From: Endoryza foliicola
Lineage (GTDB): Bacteria; Bacteroidota; Bacteroidia; Chitinophagales; Chitinophagaceae
Reading direction: 5' to 3'
Assembly (NCBI GenBank): GCA_965226965.1
Contig: OZ245715.1
Coordinates: 2,542,001-2,606,000 of the forward strand
DNA: 64,000 bases
Part shown: piece by piece, positions 9,070 to 20,200 of the stretch
Numbering within the stretch: position 1 is the first letter of the stretch
How the letters are laid out: every line of letters begins with the position of its first letter
The notes under the pieces: model-generated
What the model was told of the DNA's origin: nothing
Seen by the model: only the letters and a program-made list of their open reading frames with translations
Databases searched by the model: none
Position numbers and translations under genes: made by a program

Positions 9070-12000
9070 AATTCCTCAGGCTGTTCATCGTCCTCTCTTC
9101 TTGTAGTAACGGGTGCTGCTTTGTTTACAGTACTGTCTTCGTTCGCAGGGGGAGAGGATTTCTTTTTCTTCTTCTTTTCTCCTTTCCAAAGATCGCTGAA
9201 TTGTTCAAAGTCTTTGCGGTAAGAAATACCGGCACCTGAACGGTTTTGTTTGCCGTTAGCAGATTGATAATTGTAAGAATCTCTATAGAAGAAAGTTAAA
9301 AGCAGTTTACCATCGGGGCGTAATTTCCATTCGGCTGCAATATCAGGTAGGAATTGCATAGTGGTGCTTCTAGCTTGGGTGGCTGTTATTCCAAAGTCCA
9401 ATGCACTTCCAAACGTGAACGTGAGTCGCTCATTGAACAAACTCTTAGCAAGTGAAAGATTTAAATTGGTACGATCGAGGTTGAAACCTCCGGCATTGTT
9501 ATTCAATAGATAAGCTCCGTTGTACACTTGCGCATTGAAGTTTACTTTTATGCTGGGGTCATTGAATACTTTTTGAACGATGGAAGAGAATTGCTTGTTC
9601 AATGCTGCTGATATAAAGCTTGAAATGCTTCCTGTAACGATACCCTCCACGGCTTGCCCACCCAATCCGCTCTGCGATGAACTGGAAAGCGGACCAAAGC
9701 TATTAAAGATGATCAGGAAGGCTACTTGCTTGTTCAATTCATTTTCATCGTTTTGAATTTGACGTAGCAAATTAATTACTAGTGGGTCGTTTTTAAGCGG
9801 ACTGTTTTGAGGCATTTCCAAATTGAACTTAATAGCAGGTTCCATCAGTTTACCCGACAAATTTGCCAGTACTTTTACTTTCCCTCTGTACTTTTTAATA
9901 TAGTCGATATCACCACCTGTTTGTAAATACAGACGGTCGCCCAAATCACTGAACTTCACATTGTCTGCTTCGTATTCGGCAGCCACTTTCATATCGGCAT
10001 CAAAAGGATCGCCATTCCAACGAATATAACTTCCTGCGTCGGGCACTAGCTTAAATGGTTTTCTAAACAGTGTTTGGAAGTTGAAATTGTAATCGCCTCT
10101 ATCAATATCGTATTGACCGGTTAAGCTAAATTCGCCGGTGGTGCTGGCTCTCATTCTCAAATTCCCATGACCGATGGCGCTCATAATATCATTGGTTAAC
10201 TCGTCCATGATCACATTCATTTTCGCATAGTTGTTGGCCGAGATATCGAGGTTGATCGTGAGTTTGCTTTTTCTGCTGGTTTCCCGCTCTTGCATTTCCT
10301 TACCATATGTTTTCCAAACGATAAAATCGGCCTGTCCACTCTCTTTGCCGTATTCACTTCTGATAAAAAAGGAAGAAGAATCGGCAGGTTGACCTTTGAT
10401 GTTCATTACCATATTGTCAACAGGGCCGGTGAGTGTCATGTTCGCTTTGGCAATCACTTTACCATAATAGGCTTCATCGGTTCGTTTCGAAGTATTGAGC
10501 ACTAATAATTTACCGGTATTCAAAGAGAAGTCGAAATCCATATCTCCAAAACTTTCGTGGCGCAATACACCTTTTGAAAGTTGTCCGGTGTTGCCCAAGC
10601 TATCTTTGATATAGAAACTACCAAAATCAATTCGGTCGTCTTTGAAAATAACGTTAGCCTTTGGAACTATGTACGAAACATTGGTATAGCCCACTGTAAG
10701 TGTATCATTTTCCATGGTTGCTTCACCTATGTATTTAAGGGCATTGGTGGGGCCCACAATGCGCAGTTGACCATAAGCATTGCCCCGCACTTTAGAAAAT
10801 ACATCAACTAAGTATTGTTCAAGCAAGTCTACTTTAGTTCTCTTTACATCGGCAAGCAAATCAAGATTGTCTTTTCCGGCACTGTCAGCAATTTGATAGA
10901 AACCACTGACATCAAATCGATAGTTTTGATTGTCAGAAATACCTTTGAAGTTTACTTTCTTTTGTTTTTTGTTATAGTTGCTGCTCAACACAATATTACC
11001 AACAGAGTCATCATCTAAGCGAAACTGTTCTACATCCCCATCCATGTCTACATGTAAATTTCCAAATGGATCGGCCACTGCAACATTGGCGCTCAGCAAT
11101 CCTTCGAGTCGGTTGCTTCTAATAAAATAAGGGCTAAAATCCCCGATATTTATTTTTTGAAGGTCGATTTTGATGTCATTGGTATTGCCTATATCAGAGG
11201 GCTCGGTGGTAATTGAGATAGATTGTTGTCCATTATAGATTCGAACCTTTTCTGCTTCTACCAAGTCAGGTGTGAGTACCAGAAGCCCATTTTTATCGAT
11301 TACCCAACTTTTACCATTGATATCGAAATTAGATTCATTGAAGAGGATACTTACTCCTCGCGGTTTGGTTACAACTTGGGCGGACAAGTTAGCCGCATTC
11401 AAAGTTTGATTCGCACTGGTGATAATTTTAACGAGCGAAGTATCATTTCTCGAATCGATGTTCAAAGAAGTGCCGGGAAAGTGCAAGCTGTCGTTGATGT
11501 AAACGTCTCCAATTTTCGTTTCTACCGAAAGGTCGGAGAGTGTACCTGCCCCTTTCAAATTAAGGTCGTAAAATGAAATGTTTTTATAACTGAACTGAGG
11601 TACTTCTGCATTGAGGTCCAACAAATTTTCTTTATCATTAATTCGACCTGTAAAAGTACTGTAGTTGAATCCTTTTAATTCGTAGGGGAAGATGTTTAAA
11701 TAATCCTGTACATTCTTAGTTGAAATAACAAAGCTGAAGTTTTCATTTTTTAGAGCAGCTTTGGAAGGCTTGATATAGCTTGGATAGTATTTATTGAGAA
11801 AGGTTTGGAAAGCATCCGGCAACGCGAGGATGCTGAATTCTCCGGCCAATGCAGCATCGAATTCATTGCTTAATACAGTAATGCTTTTATTGTTTTCAAT
11901 TACTGACGATTCCATTACTAAGGAATCGAAAGGCAATCGAAGTCCTTTATGATAAAGGCTGGCATCGTACACTTTAGCCGTACCTAAAAAATTGTCGATG

Positions 12001-13916
12001 TTGTTGCCGGTGAAATCGAATCTGAAATTTCCGGAGAACTGAATATCGTTGGGGGTAATATTTGTTTTGCGTAGATCAATGTTTGCAATACTTGCCTCAA
12101 AATCAAAGCGAGGAATTGCCTTGCTGAAATCAATCAATCCATCCAAGTTAGCTTTAAAGTTGGGATCATCGGAAGAAAAACGGCCATTGAAAAGTTTTTG
12201 AGAAACAGTGCCGTTGATCTTAATGTTTTTGTAATCGTAACTATTAAAAGAAAGCGAACTCACTTCGCCATCCAATTCTGCATTGATCGTTTTAAGTTGA
12301 ATTCCCGATCCATTCACTTTCCCTTTGAACGCAATTGAAGAAAGTTGCGGAACATCGATGAAAGTTCCTAAGTCAAAATTGGAGGTTTGTAAAGTACCTT
12401 TATAAATTGTATTGGCTTTTGCCGGGAACTTCATGTTCAAGTCACTTACCAGTGTTCCCAGATTTGTTTCAATTGCGCCGTAGGTTACAAAATTATTGAT
12501 AAAGCCACTGAAATTTCCTTTGAATCGAATGTATTGAAGTAAATCTAAACGGGGTTGCTGAATGGTCTTTATAACAGGCAATAAAGTAACGGCATCGAGA
12601 TAGGTTGTTCGAAATTCATTTGCATCAAAATCGATGAATGTAGAATTGATGTCTGGTAAACCGTTTAATTTGATGTCGCCATTTAAATAGGTGTTATTAC
12701 CCGCGGTTATCACAAGATTTTTTGCGCTTAAATTTTCTACAGTACCTTTTATCTTTCCGTCAATGGTGATATGCGTATTCCATGATTTCAAGGCAGGAGC
12801 AAAGTGTGCAATATCTGAACTATGCAATACTGATTTGTTGAAATCTCCTTCCATAGTAACGCGAGAAACAAAGTAAGCGAGGTCGTCAAATGTTTTGTAC
12901 TTCATAGCGAAGTAATCGTGTAACCTTGTTTGCGGTGTGCGTAAATCGAGCTGACGGAACTCCATCGCTTCCGGATGAAAACGAATATTCGCATTCAAGG
13001 TTCTTACATCGAGCCCCCCTTTTTCGTAAGTACTCATGGCAACTTTTGCCTTGATGGAGTCGTTGACCAACACAATGTTTTTGAATTGACCTTGAATTTT
13101 TTTGAATTCAATGTGGTTGGGATCAAATCCTTCACTGTATGGTTCGTAACCTCTGATATCGGAAGTGAAACGACCTTCCTGAATGGTAAGGCCATCAATT
13201 TTTATACTCCATTTACCCGGATTCCATCTTAAATGGTTGCTATCGTTTTTACCGGTAAACGGTATGTCTTTTGGTCGAAGTGAATCGGGGCGGTTGCCAT
13301 CATAATTTTCAATACCGAAATAGGGTTGCTTTAAATTGATTGAGCTTATATGAATGCTTTTCTTTTTTAGATCAAATAGGTCGGCATTCAATTGCAAATG
13401 GGAGAGCGCAATATGTTGATCTTCTCCTCTCCATTTATCTTCTTGGAAAAACTGAATTTGATCCAGCTCTACTTTTTCAACCGCTAGTTCAATGGCTTTT
13501 TTGGTTGAGTCGCTGGTGCCACCTGAGAAATAGTCGGATAAGAATTGATAATTCCACTTTGGTCCGGTACGCTTCAAGTGAATTTTTGCATTGCTTAGTG
13601 CAAATTGATGGATAACAATTTTGTCTTTAAGAAAAAACCAATCGGTTAACGATACTTTAATTTCACCTGCATATAAGAGGCTGTCTTTTTGTTGGTCGTT
13701 TACTAATACTCCTTGGAGGTGAAGATTGTCGAAAAAACTGAAATCAACTTTTTTAATGGAAATGGTAGTGTTGAGCTCTTTGGAAAGGTTGGAAGCGATC
13801 TTATTTACCAACCAGGTTTGAACAAAACTTGTTTGAAGTAATAGCCATAGCAAAATCACCAGTGCTAAAAGCACCAGCAGGGTTGTACGGGCTATTTTAA
13901 TCAGACGTTTCAGAAT
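9066..13916 (-). CDS. TamB-like translocation/assembly module protein (DUF490), probable non-ATG start
   Basis: This is a giant (about 1600-residue) inner-membrane-anchored periplasmic protein of the TamB/AsmA-like superfamily, linked in other bacteria to outer-membrane protein assembly or lipid transport across the periplasm. An N-terminal hydrophobic anchor (LLALVILLWLLL) is followed by long repetitive beta-rich sequence and a C-terminal DUF490-type domain ending in a charged, Pro/Thr-rich tail. The first conventional start is a GTG at 13872-13874, but that begins inside the anchor. Reading on upstream, the frame is open and adds a basic segment (LKRLIKIARTT), exactly what precedes a TM anchor in this family, with no ATG, GTG or TTG before a stop. 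I therefore place the start at the ATT at 13914-13916, just after a strong promoter match; CTG codons nearby are alternatives. No TamA/BamA-like gene adjoins. Confidence 0.8.
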   Translation of the reverse strand: MLKRLIKIARTTLLVLLALVILLWLLLQTSFVQTWLVNKIASNLSKELNTTISIKKVDFSFFDNLHLQGVLVNDQQKDSLLYAGEIKVSLTDWFFLKDKIVIHQFALSNAKIHLKRTGPKWNYQFLSDYFSGGTSDSTKKAIELAVEKVELDQIQFFQEDKWRGEDQHIALSHLQLNADLFDLKKKSIHISSINLKQPYFGIENYDGNRPDSLRPKDIPFTGKNDSNHLRWNPGKWSIKIDGLTIQEGRFTSDIRGYEPYSEGFDPNHIEFKKIQGQFKNIVLVNDSIKAKVAMSTYEKGGLDVRTLNANIRFHPEAMEFRQLDLRTPQTRLHDYFAMKYKTFDDLAYFVSRVTMEGDFNKSVLHSSDIAHFAPALKSWNTHITIDGKIKGTVENLSAKNLVITAGNNTYLNGDIKLNGLPDINSTFIDFDANEFRTTYLDAVTLLPVIKTIQQPRLDLLQYIRFKGNFSGFINNFVTYGAIETNLGTLVSDLNMKFPAKANTIYKGTLQTSNFDLGTFIDVPQLSSIAFKGKVNGSGIQLKTINAELDGEVSSLSFNSYDYKNIKINGTVSQKLFNGRFSSDDPNFKANLDGLIDFSKAIPRFDFEASIANIDLRKTNITPNDIQFSGNFRFDFTGNNIDNFLGTAKVYDASLYHKGLRLPFDSLVMESSVIENNKSITVLSNEFDAALAGEFSILALPDAFQTFLNKYYPSYIKPSKAALKNENFSFVISTKNVQDYLNIFPYELKGFNYSTFTGRINDKENLLDLNAEVPQFSYKNISFYDLNLKGAGTLSDLSVETKIGDVYINDSLHFPGTSLNIDSRNDTSLVKIITSANQTLNAANLSAQVVTKPRGVSILFNESNFDINGKSWVIDKNGLLVLTPDLVEAEKVRIYNGQQSISITTEPSDIGNTNDIKIDLQKINIGDFSPYFIRSNRLEGLLSANVAVADPFGNLHVDMDGDVEQFRLDDDSVGNIVLSSNYNKKQKKVNFKGISDNQNYRFDVSGFYQIADSAGKDNLDLLADVKRTKVDLLEQYLVDVFSKVRGNAYGQLRIVGPTNALKYIGEATMENDTLTVGYTNVSYIVPKANVIFKDDRIDFGSFYIKDSLGNTGQLSKGVLRHESFGDMDFDFSLNTGKLLVLNTSKRTDEAYYGKVIAKANMTLTGPVDNMVMNIKGQPADSSSFFIRSEYGKESGQADFIVWKTYGKEMQERETSRKSKLTINLDISANNYAKMNVIMDELTNDIMSAIGHGNLRMRASTTGEFSLTGQYDIDRGDYNFNFQTLFRKPFKLVPDAGSYIRWNGDPFDADMKVAAEYEADNVKFSDLGDRLYLQTGGDIDYIKKYRGKVKVLANLSGKLMEPAIKFNLEMPQNSPLKNDPLVINLLRQIQNDENELNKQVAFLIIFNSFGPLSSSSQSGLGGQAVEGIVTGSISSFISAALNKQFSSIVQKVFNDPSIKVNFNAQVYNGAYLLNNNAGGFNLDRTNLNLSLAKSLFNERLTFTFGSALDFGITATQARSTTMQFLPDIAAEWKLRPDGKLLLTFFYRDSYNYQSANGKQNRSGAGISYRKDFEQFSDLWKGEKKKKKKSSPPANEDSTVNKAAPVTTRREDDEQPEEF

Positions 13917-13930
13917 CAGGGAATTATTGG

Positions 13931-13958
13931 CAAAATTAGGTATATTCTAGCTGTGCAA
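13931..13958 (-). promoter_or_regulatory. Promoter of the TamB-like gene (TTG-N17-TAATTTTG)
   Basis: On the minus strand a -33 TTG (13956-13958) is followed after 17 bases by TAATTTTG (13931-13938), an exact TAnnTTTG. Transcription would start near 13924, about 8 bases before the proposed ATT start and 50 before the GTG. Confidence 0.6.
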
Positions 13959-14026
13959 ATACAATACCAAGGGCGAATTCCGAAAGAAAGGCACCCAAAT
14001 TTTGGAGTATTTTGGCAAATTCTCTG

Positions 14027-14584
14027 TTATTTCTCGAATTTCTTTGCCGGATCCTTTATTTCCGGACTTTGATTGTATTGTTGAGATTGCCCTTTAGGGA
14101 TGGAAAGACTTCTCCATTTAGCTTGTTTTATCATTTTGCCTATAAAAACGATTTGGCCTATATGATAAGGGTAGTGGGCTAGTTGGCGGTTGATGGCATC
14201 GATCAAACTGAGCGATTCTTCTCGAATGGTAATTGTTTTGACGAGGTCTTCTTCCTTGAAAGATTCAAGTGCACCGAGAAAGCATTGCCAACCCTCTTCC
14301 CATAGATTTAGCAGCTCGGCTGAGGGTAGTTTCCTTTCTACAAACTCTAGGTCCCTTTCTCGCCATGGTTTTTCTCCATCGGAGTTCAAAACATCTGTCC
14401 ACCTACTCATCATATTTCCCCAAATATGTTGGATAATTACGGCGATGCTATTGGACTCAGCATCGGGAGTAAAATGAAAGTCGTTCGGATCTAATTGACT
14501 GAACGTTTTATCTCCCAGGCTTTTATAGTATTTCAATCGTTTGATAGCAGTTTGGAGAAAAGCTTCTCCCGGAGTTAAATTCAT
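14027..14584 (-). CDS. DUF1572 / DinB-like four-helix protein
   Basis: This 185-residue soluble protein belongs to the DinB/YfiT-like metal-binding superfamily, subgroup DUF1572. Family traits visible are NSIAVIIQHIWGNM near residue 53, SRWTDVLNSDGEKPWRERD, and the paired histidines in NRQLAHYPYHIGQI near 136-140, which with the earlier His form the usual three-His metal site. The family includes thiol transferases and many members of unknown role; I cannot give a substrate. Length and start (ATG) are typical. It is transcribed in the same direction as the downstream TamB-like gene but separated by a promoter, so probably independent. Confidence 0.85.
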   Translation of the reverse strand: MNLTPGEAFLQTAIKRLKYYKSLGDKTFSQLDPNDFHFTPDAESNSIAVIIQHIWGNMMSRWTDVLNSDGEKPWRERDLEFVERKLPSAELLNLWEEGWQCFLGALESFKEEDLVKTITIREESLSLIDAINRQLAHYPYHIGQIVFIGKMIKQAKWRSLSIPKGQSQQYNQSPEIKDPAKKFEK

Positions 14585-14712
14585 TTATCAATAGTTTTCA
14601 CAAAGGTATCCAAGGATAGTGGGTAAGGTTCAATTAATTCCTTAAAAAATTCATATTTTAGCCTATAACCTTTATTTTAGGTGTCAGATTACCAAAACTA
14701 AAAACATCGCAC

Positions 14713-15303
14713 ATGAGAAAAGTTAGTATGCTTATACTAATTGTTTTTGCTCTTTGTTCTACAGCAAACGCACAGTATTCATCTAAAAAGAGGACAGGGT
14801 TTAAAGTAGGATTGAACTACTCAGCCTTAAGGATAAAAGGCGTTACCAGCTCTAGTTATTCAAATTTCAAAATTGGCGCGGTGGTAGGCTTATTCCGCGA
14901 AATTCCATTGAGTGAGCGCGTAGTATTTCAGCCCGAACTTTATTACAGCAGATTGGGTGGTAAATCAAATGATATTACAACGAATCTCAGTTATTTTTCT
15001 ATTCCGGCTTTATTCAAGTTTCATGGAAAGAAATTAGGATTCTATGTTGGTCCACAAGCGAGTTTGTTGTTAAGCGCCAAACAAATAGATGCTGCCGATA
15101 CCAAGTCTGACATAAAAAGTACCTTGAAATCGGTAGACCTTTCCGGAATTACCGGATTCGACTACAGTTTTGGAAAAGAAGGCGCATATGTAGTTGGATT
15201 GCGCTATCAATATGCGCTGAATAATATTGTGAAGAATCCGAATCCAGCGGGTACAGGGCTATTGAACTATTCGGTTCAAGCCAGCTTTGGGTTTAGGTTT
15301 TAA
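14713..15303 (+). CDS. Outer-membrane beta-barrel protein, PorT-like family
   Basis: This 196-residue secreted protein has a signal peptide ending ANAQ (1-20) and alternating hydrophobic/polar strands with glycine and aromatic residues, ending in GFRF. This fits the small 8-stranded 'outer membrane protein beta-barrel' family common in Bacteroidota. GFKVGLNYS near the mature N-terminus is a typical first strand. Function is unknown; such proteins are structural or adhesive porin-like barrels. It is divergent from the DUF1572 gene across about 128 bases and convergent with gamma-glutamyltranspeptidase, ending at a strong hairpin. Confidence 0.75.
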   Translation: MRKVSMLILIVFALCSTANAQYSSKKRTGFKVGLNYSALRIKGVTSSSYSNFKIGAVVGLFREIPLSERVVFQPELYYSRLGGKSNDITTNLSYFSIPALFKFHGKKLGFYVGPQASLLLSAKQIDAADTKSDIKSTLKSVDLSGITGFDYSFGKEGAYVVGLRYQYALNNIVKNPNPAGTGLLNYSVQASFGFRF

Positions 15304-15324
15304 GAGTACCGTTATCATATTAAG

Positions 15325-15351
15325 AAGAACCCGCCACATAGGCGGGTTCTT
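15325..15351 (+). terminator. Hairpin terminator after the barrel gene
   Basis: A perfect 11-pair stem (AAGAACCCGCC with GGCGGGTTCTT) with loop ACATA is followed by TTATTTAG. It lies between convergent genes; the T-tail is better on the plus strand. Confidence 0.85.
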
Positions 15352-15355
15352 TTAT

Positions 15356-17071
15356 TTAGTATCCTTCAGCATGGTCATCGCCCCGGCGATCTCCAACCGC
15401 TTCAATTTTTCCATTCGGAAGTCTTTTAATTACTTCTGTTCTACCAATTTGTCCTCTGTTTAATATTTTATAGCCCATTTGTTCCAATGCTTTCTTTGTT
15501 TCTACATTAAAATCATTTTCAACAAACACTACATCGGGTAACCATTGGTGATGGAACTTTGGTTTGTTCACTGCGTCAGCAGCACTCATATCAAATTCGA
15601 GTACATTAACGAGGGTCTGAAATACTGATGTAGTAATGGTTGTACCACCGGGAGTACCTGCAACTAAGTAAACCTTTTTGTTTTTCAGAACAATGGTAGG
15701 AGTCATTGAACTGAGCATTCGTTTACCGGCCGTAATTGCATTGGCTTCTGCACCTACCGCACCGTACATATTGGGTACTCCGGGTTTAACTGAGAAATCA
15801 TCCATTTCATTGTTAAGAAGGAAGCCGGCGCCTCCAACAACGGTTCTGCTTCCGTATCCTCCATTCAACGTTGTTGTAACAGCTACTGCATTGCCATCTT
15901 TATCGATAATGCTCAAATGCGTCGTTTCTTCACTTTCTTTGATTTGGCCTGCTCCAACATCTTTACTGTTGCCGGCTTTATTGGGTTCGAAATCTTTCAT
16001 TCTTTCTTTTGCATAAGCATCACTGGTAAGCGTTTTAACCGGTACTTTATAAAAATCAGGATCACCTAAAAATTTCGCTCTGTCGGCATACGCTCTACGT
16101 TCAACCTCAACCATTAATTGAACAGAAGCGGGGGTTTGAAAGCCATATTCTTTTATAGGTTTATCGGCAATCATTTTCATCATTTGAGGTAGTAAAATGC
16201 CGCCACTACTCGGAAGCGGCATGGTCAATATTTCGAAACCTTTGTAATTAAAAACTACAGGCTCACGGAATTTTGCTTGATAAGATTTCAGATCTTCCAA
16301 ACTAATGATACCCTTGCCTCTGTTCATTTCCGCAACTATTAACTCGGCCGTTTTTCCTTCATAAAATCCTTTTTGACCGAAGTCGCGAATACGTTTCAAT
16401 GTTTCTGCCAGCTCTTTCTGAATCAAGGTATCGCCTTCTTTCCAAGTTCCTTCTTTTACGAAGGCTGTGGGTTGGGTGTTGAGTCGTAAGAAATCGTTTT
16501 TGGTACCGTTCAAACTTCTTGCTTCTGCAGCAGTTATCACAAACCCTTTCTCGGCTAGATCAATAGCCGGTTGAATAAGAGTTTTGAAGGGTAGTTTTGC
16601 ATATTTGTGAGCGGCAAAAAGACCGGCAATGGTTCCGGGAACCCCCGCAGCCAAATGACCATCCATGCTCAAACTTGGGATGGCGTTGCCCTGGTCGTTC
16701 AGGTACATATCTTTATGTGCTTTTGAGGGCGCTTTTTCACGGTAATCGAGTGTGAGGTTTCTGCCATTGGCCAGTCGGGCTACCATGAATCCACCACCAC
16801 CGATGTTTCCGGCGCCGGGATAAACTACCGCCAATGCTAATTGAGTAGCAATGGAGGCATCAATAGCATTGCCTCCTTTCTTGAGCATCAGTACGCCTAC
16901 TTTGCTGGCAAGCGGGTGTGCTGAAACTACCGCCCCTTGAGTACAAGTAATTTGTTTTTCGATGGTATAATGAAAGGCATCTATTTTAGGGATTGGGGTT
17001 ATCGCTTTTTGCGCTGAAAGTGCACTACTTAAAAGTGTAAAACCCGTGAAAAACAAGAAGTAAGATCTCAT
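15356..17071 (-). CDS. ggt: Gamma-glutamyltranspeptidase / glutathione hydrolase
   Basis: This is a periplasmic or secreted Ntn-hydrolase of 571 residues that cleaves gamma-glutamyl bonds, for example in glutathione. A signal peptide ends near LSAQ (1-20). The proenzyme is cut before Thr384 in EETTHLSIIDKDGN, giving a large and a small subunit; this Thr becomes the nucleophile. Other family blocks are NAIDASIATQLALAVVYPGAGNIGGGGF (in part near residues 62-90), YREKAPSKAH, PLPSSGG and SSMTPTIV. Length is normal. Position: minus strand, divergent from the receptor-OmpA fusion across 178 bases, with no cysteine or glutathione gene next to it. Confidence 0.95.
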   Translation of the reverse strand: MRSYFLFFTGFTLLSSALSAQKAITPIPKIDAFHYTIEKQITCTQGAVVSAHPLASKVGVLMLKKGGNAIDASIATQLALAVVYPGAGNIGGGGFMVARLANGRNLTLDYREKAPSKAHKDMYLNDQGNAIPSLSMDGHLAAGVPGTIAGLFAAHKYAKLPFKTLIQPAIDLAEKGFVITAAEARSLNGTKNDFLRLNTQPTAFVKEGTWKEGDTLIQKELAETLKRIRDFGQKGFYEGKTAELIVAEMNRGKGIISLEDLKSYQAKFREPVVFNYKGFEILTMPLPSSGGILLPQMMKMIADKPIKEYGFQTPASVQLMVEVERRAYADRAKFLGDPDFYKVPVKTLTSDAYAKERMKDFEPNKAGNSKDVGAGQIKESEETTHLSIIDKDGNAVAVTTTLNGGYGSRTVVGGAGFLLNNEMDDFSVKPGVPNMYGAVGAEANAITAGKRMLSSMTPTIVLKNKKVYLVAGTPGGTTITTSVFQTLVNVLEFDMSAADAVNKPKFHHQWLPDVVFVENDFNVETKKALEQMGYKILNRGQIGRTEVIKRLPNGKIEAVGDRRGDDHAEGY

Positions 17072-17249
17072 GCTTGGAAATTTTATTGAAAGCTATTGAT
17101 TTGCAACCAAATTTACCCATTTTCATTTTCAAGATATCTTTTCAAATTGATTAATTTTAAGGCCCAAATAGGGAAAAATAACTTATCTTCCCATTCTCCA
17201 ATATTTCTGTGAGCGACCAAACAACAAACTAACCAAACTGAGTCAGCTT

Positions 17250-20200
17250 ATGAGAAATGTCTTCTACTCGTTACGAAGAGCAGGAATTGTTATTTTATCT
17301 GTATTAATTAGTCTGGTCTCTTTCGCTCAATCAACCGGTACCGTAAAAGGTATTGTAACAGATTCCAAAGGCGCAGTATTGAGTGGCGCTTCTGTGACCA
17401 TTGAAGGTCAAAAAGGAGGCACGCTTACTGATGCTGCCGGAGCTTATTCTCTTAAAGTAAAACCCGGAACATACACGCTAGTTATTACATATGTAGGTGC
17501 CGCTGCACAGCGCTATCAAGTTAGTGTTAGAGCAGGGCAAACAGTAGATCAAAATGTTACTGTAAACGTTTCTTCCGATTTAACCGATGTAGTGGTTATC
17601 GGTTCTCGCTCCAGAGTACCTAGGAGTAAATTGAATACCGTGGTTCCAGTGGATGTGATCAACGCCAAAGAAGTAAAGGCTTTTGCTCAAGCAGACGTAA
17701 CGCAAATGCTAACGTATGTGGCGCCTTCTTTTCAAAGTGCACGTCAAACTGTTACAGATGGAACAGACCATATCGATCCTGCGGGTTTGCGCTCATTAGG
17801 CCCCGATCAAACACTTGTATTGGTAAATGGAAAACGATATCACAACACCGCACTCGTAAATATTAATGGATCTGTTGGAAGAGGTTCTGTAGGTACCGAC
17901 TTAAACACCATTCCCGTTGCTGCCATTGAAAGAATTGAAGTTCTTCGCGACGGTGCGGCCGCTCAGTATGGCTCAGATGCTATTGCCGGCGTAATCAACA
18001 TTGTACTCAAGAAAAACTACAAAGGTCTTCAGGTATCCAGCATGGTAGGTCAAAACTTTACCAATATGCCCTATGCCGGAGGTACAAATATTACGGATGG
18101 ACTTACACGTCAAGTTGATATTTCGGGAGGTTGGGGTTGGAAGTCGGGTGCTTACGTGAACGTTAGCGCACAGTATTTGAAAAGAGATGCTACCAATAGA
18201 AGTGGCTTCGACAATATTCCATTGATTTATTATGGAAATGGAGGAACACTTCCCGGTTCTGCTGCCGTTCCTTCCGGAGTAAATGCCAATGACTATTACA
18301 GATGGTTGATGGATCTAGACAGGTCAACGGTGTCTTCTAGAAAATACGACCGTAGAAACATCATCGCTGGTAACTCGGCAAATGATAACAAAGGCGTTTT
18401 CATCAATTTTGGAATTCCTATTACAGCTAATGTAAACTTTTATTCAACCATTGGCTATTCCATTAGAAATGGTAACGCAGGTGGTTTCAGTAGAAACCCG
18501 AACAGTTGGAGCCAACAACCTGTATTAGCAAACGGCCAACGTTTCTATTACGATGGCTTCCTTCCTAAAATTTATACTGAATTAGAAGATCATACGGTAA
18601 CCGCAGGTATCAATGCTAAAATGGGAGAGTGGAACTTCGATATTAGCAATACTCAAGGTGAAAACAGACTTCGGTATGATGTAAAGAATTCCGGCAACTC
18701 TTCTTTACCCGCTACCAACAATGTTCAAACTGAGTTTTATGCGGGAACACTGCGTTTTGTTCAAAATACTTTGAATTTGGATTTGAATCGTAGCCTTGAG
18801 TTGGGTACAGGAAAATCTCTGAATATGGCATTCGGTGGTGAGTACCGCGAAGAGCGTTTCAACATTGCCGCCGGTGAATTGAATTCATATACAAATGGTG
18901 GACGCCAATTCCAACCCGATCCAATTCCGAATTATCCCGGTACTTCTTCTTTGTTTACTTTTTCTCCAGGTACCGCTGTTTCCGGATCACAAGTATTCCC
19001 CGGATTTCAACCTGCCGATCAGGTGAAAGCAAAAAGAAGCATTTATGCTGCATATGGCGACTTGGAACTTAAAACACGAAAATTCACTTTAGGTGGCGCA
19101 CTGCGTTACGAAACCTTTGATGAATTCCAAGTCAACTACGATAATTTAAGTGGGAAAATTGCAAGCCGATATGAGATTACAAATAAGGTAGCTTTAAGAG
19201 GATCGGTAAGCACTGGATTTAGAGCTCCTTCTTTGCATCAACGTTATTTCCAAAACACTTCTACACAATTCGTAAACGGATTGCCTTCCCAAGCTCTCAC
19301 AGCTAATAACTACAATCCAATTGTAAAAAATGCATTTGGAATTGATGGATTGAAACCGGAGCGTTCTAAAAGTGTAACTGCAGGCTTGGTAGGAAATCTT
19401 ACAAAGAATATTACCTTCACCTTAGATGCCTATTTTATTAGAATTGACGATCGCATTGTGTTGTCATCTCAGTTCAATAGAAGCAATGCCCTTGTAAACA
19501 CCATATTGAATGCAAACGGTGTGGATCCAACCATCAATGCATTGCAATTCTGGACCAACGCAATAAATACTGAAACCAAGGGAATTGATGTGGTATTGAC
19601 CGATCGTTTCCGTTTAGGTGCGGGTAATGCATCTTTGTCGATTGCCGGAAATTTCAATAAAAACTCAGTAGTCGGCGGAATCCAGAGTAACTCTGTGATT
19701 GATGATGCAACAAATAACCCTAGCTTGAGCGATCCTACAAAGAACCCTGCAAACGATCTAAAAACAGCTTTGTTCGATCGTCAGCAACGCTCACGTATTG
19801 AAGTAGGGCAACCCCAAAGCAAAATCAATATTACTTTCAACTACGATTTGCGTAAATGGAATATCTTGGCGCGTTCAGTACGCTTTGGTAAAATCACCTC
19901 TTTAAATGCCGCAGATCCTTATTCCAGAAATGCTTCTACCGGCGCTTATTGGAATGATGTTGGATTGGGTACCGATCAAACCTTCAGTGCAAAATGGACC
20001 ACAGACTTGGTGTTAACATACAAAGCTAGTCCGGGTGTGAGCATCGCAGTTGGTGCAAATAATTTGTTTGATATTTATCCGGATCGCATTTTTGTTGACT
20101 CAAGAAATGATCCAAGTATTTATTATGTAAGTCCTGTTTCAAATAGCTTGGGTGTGAACAAAACAACCGGTGGTTACAGCGCTGGTCGTGATGGTTCGAA

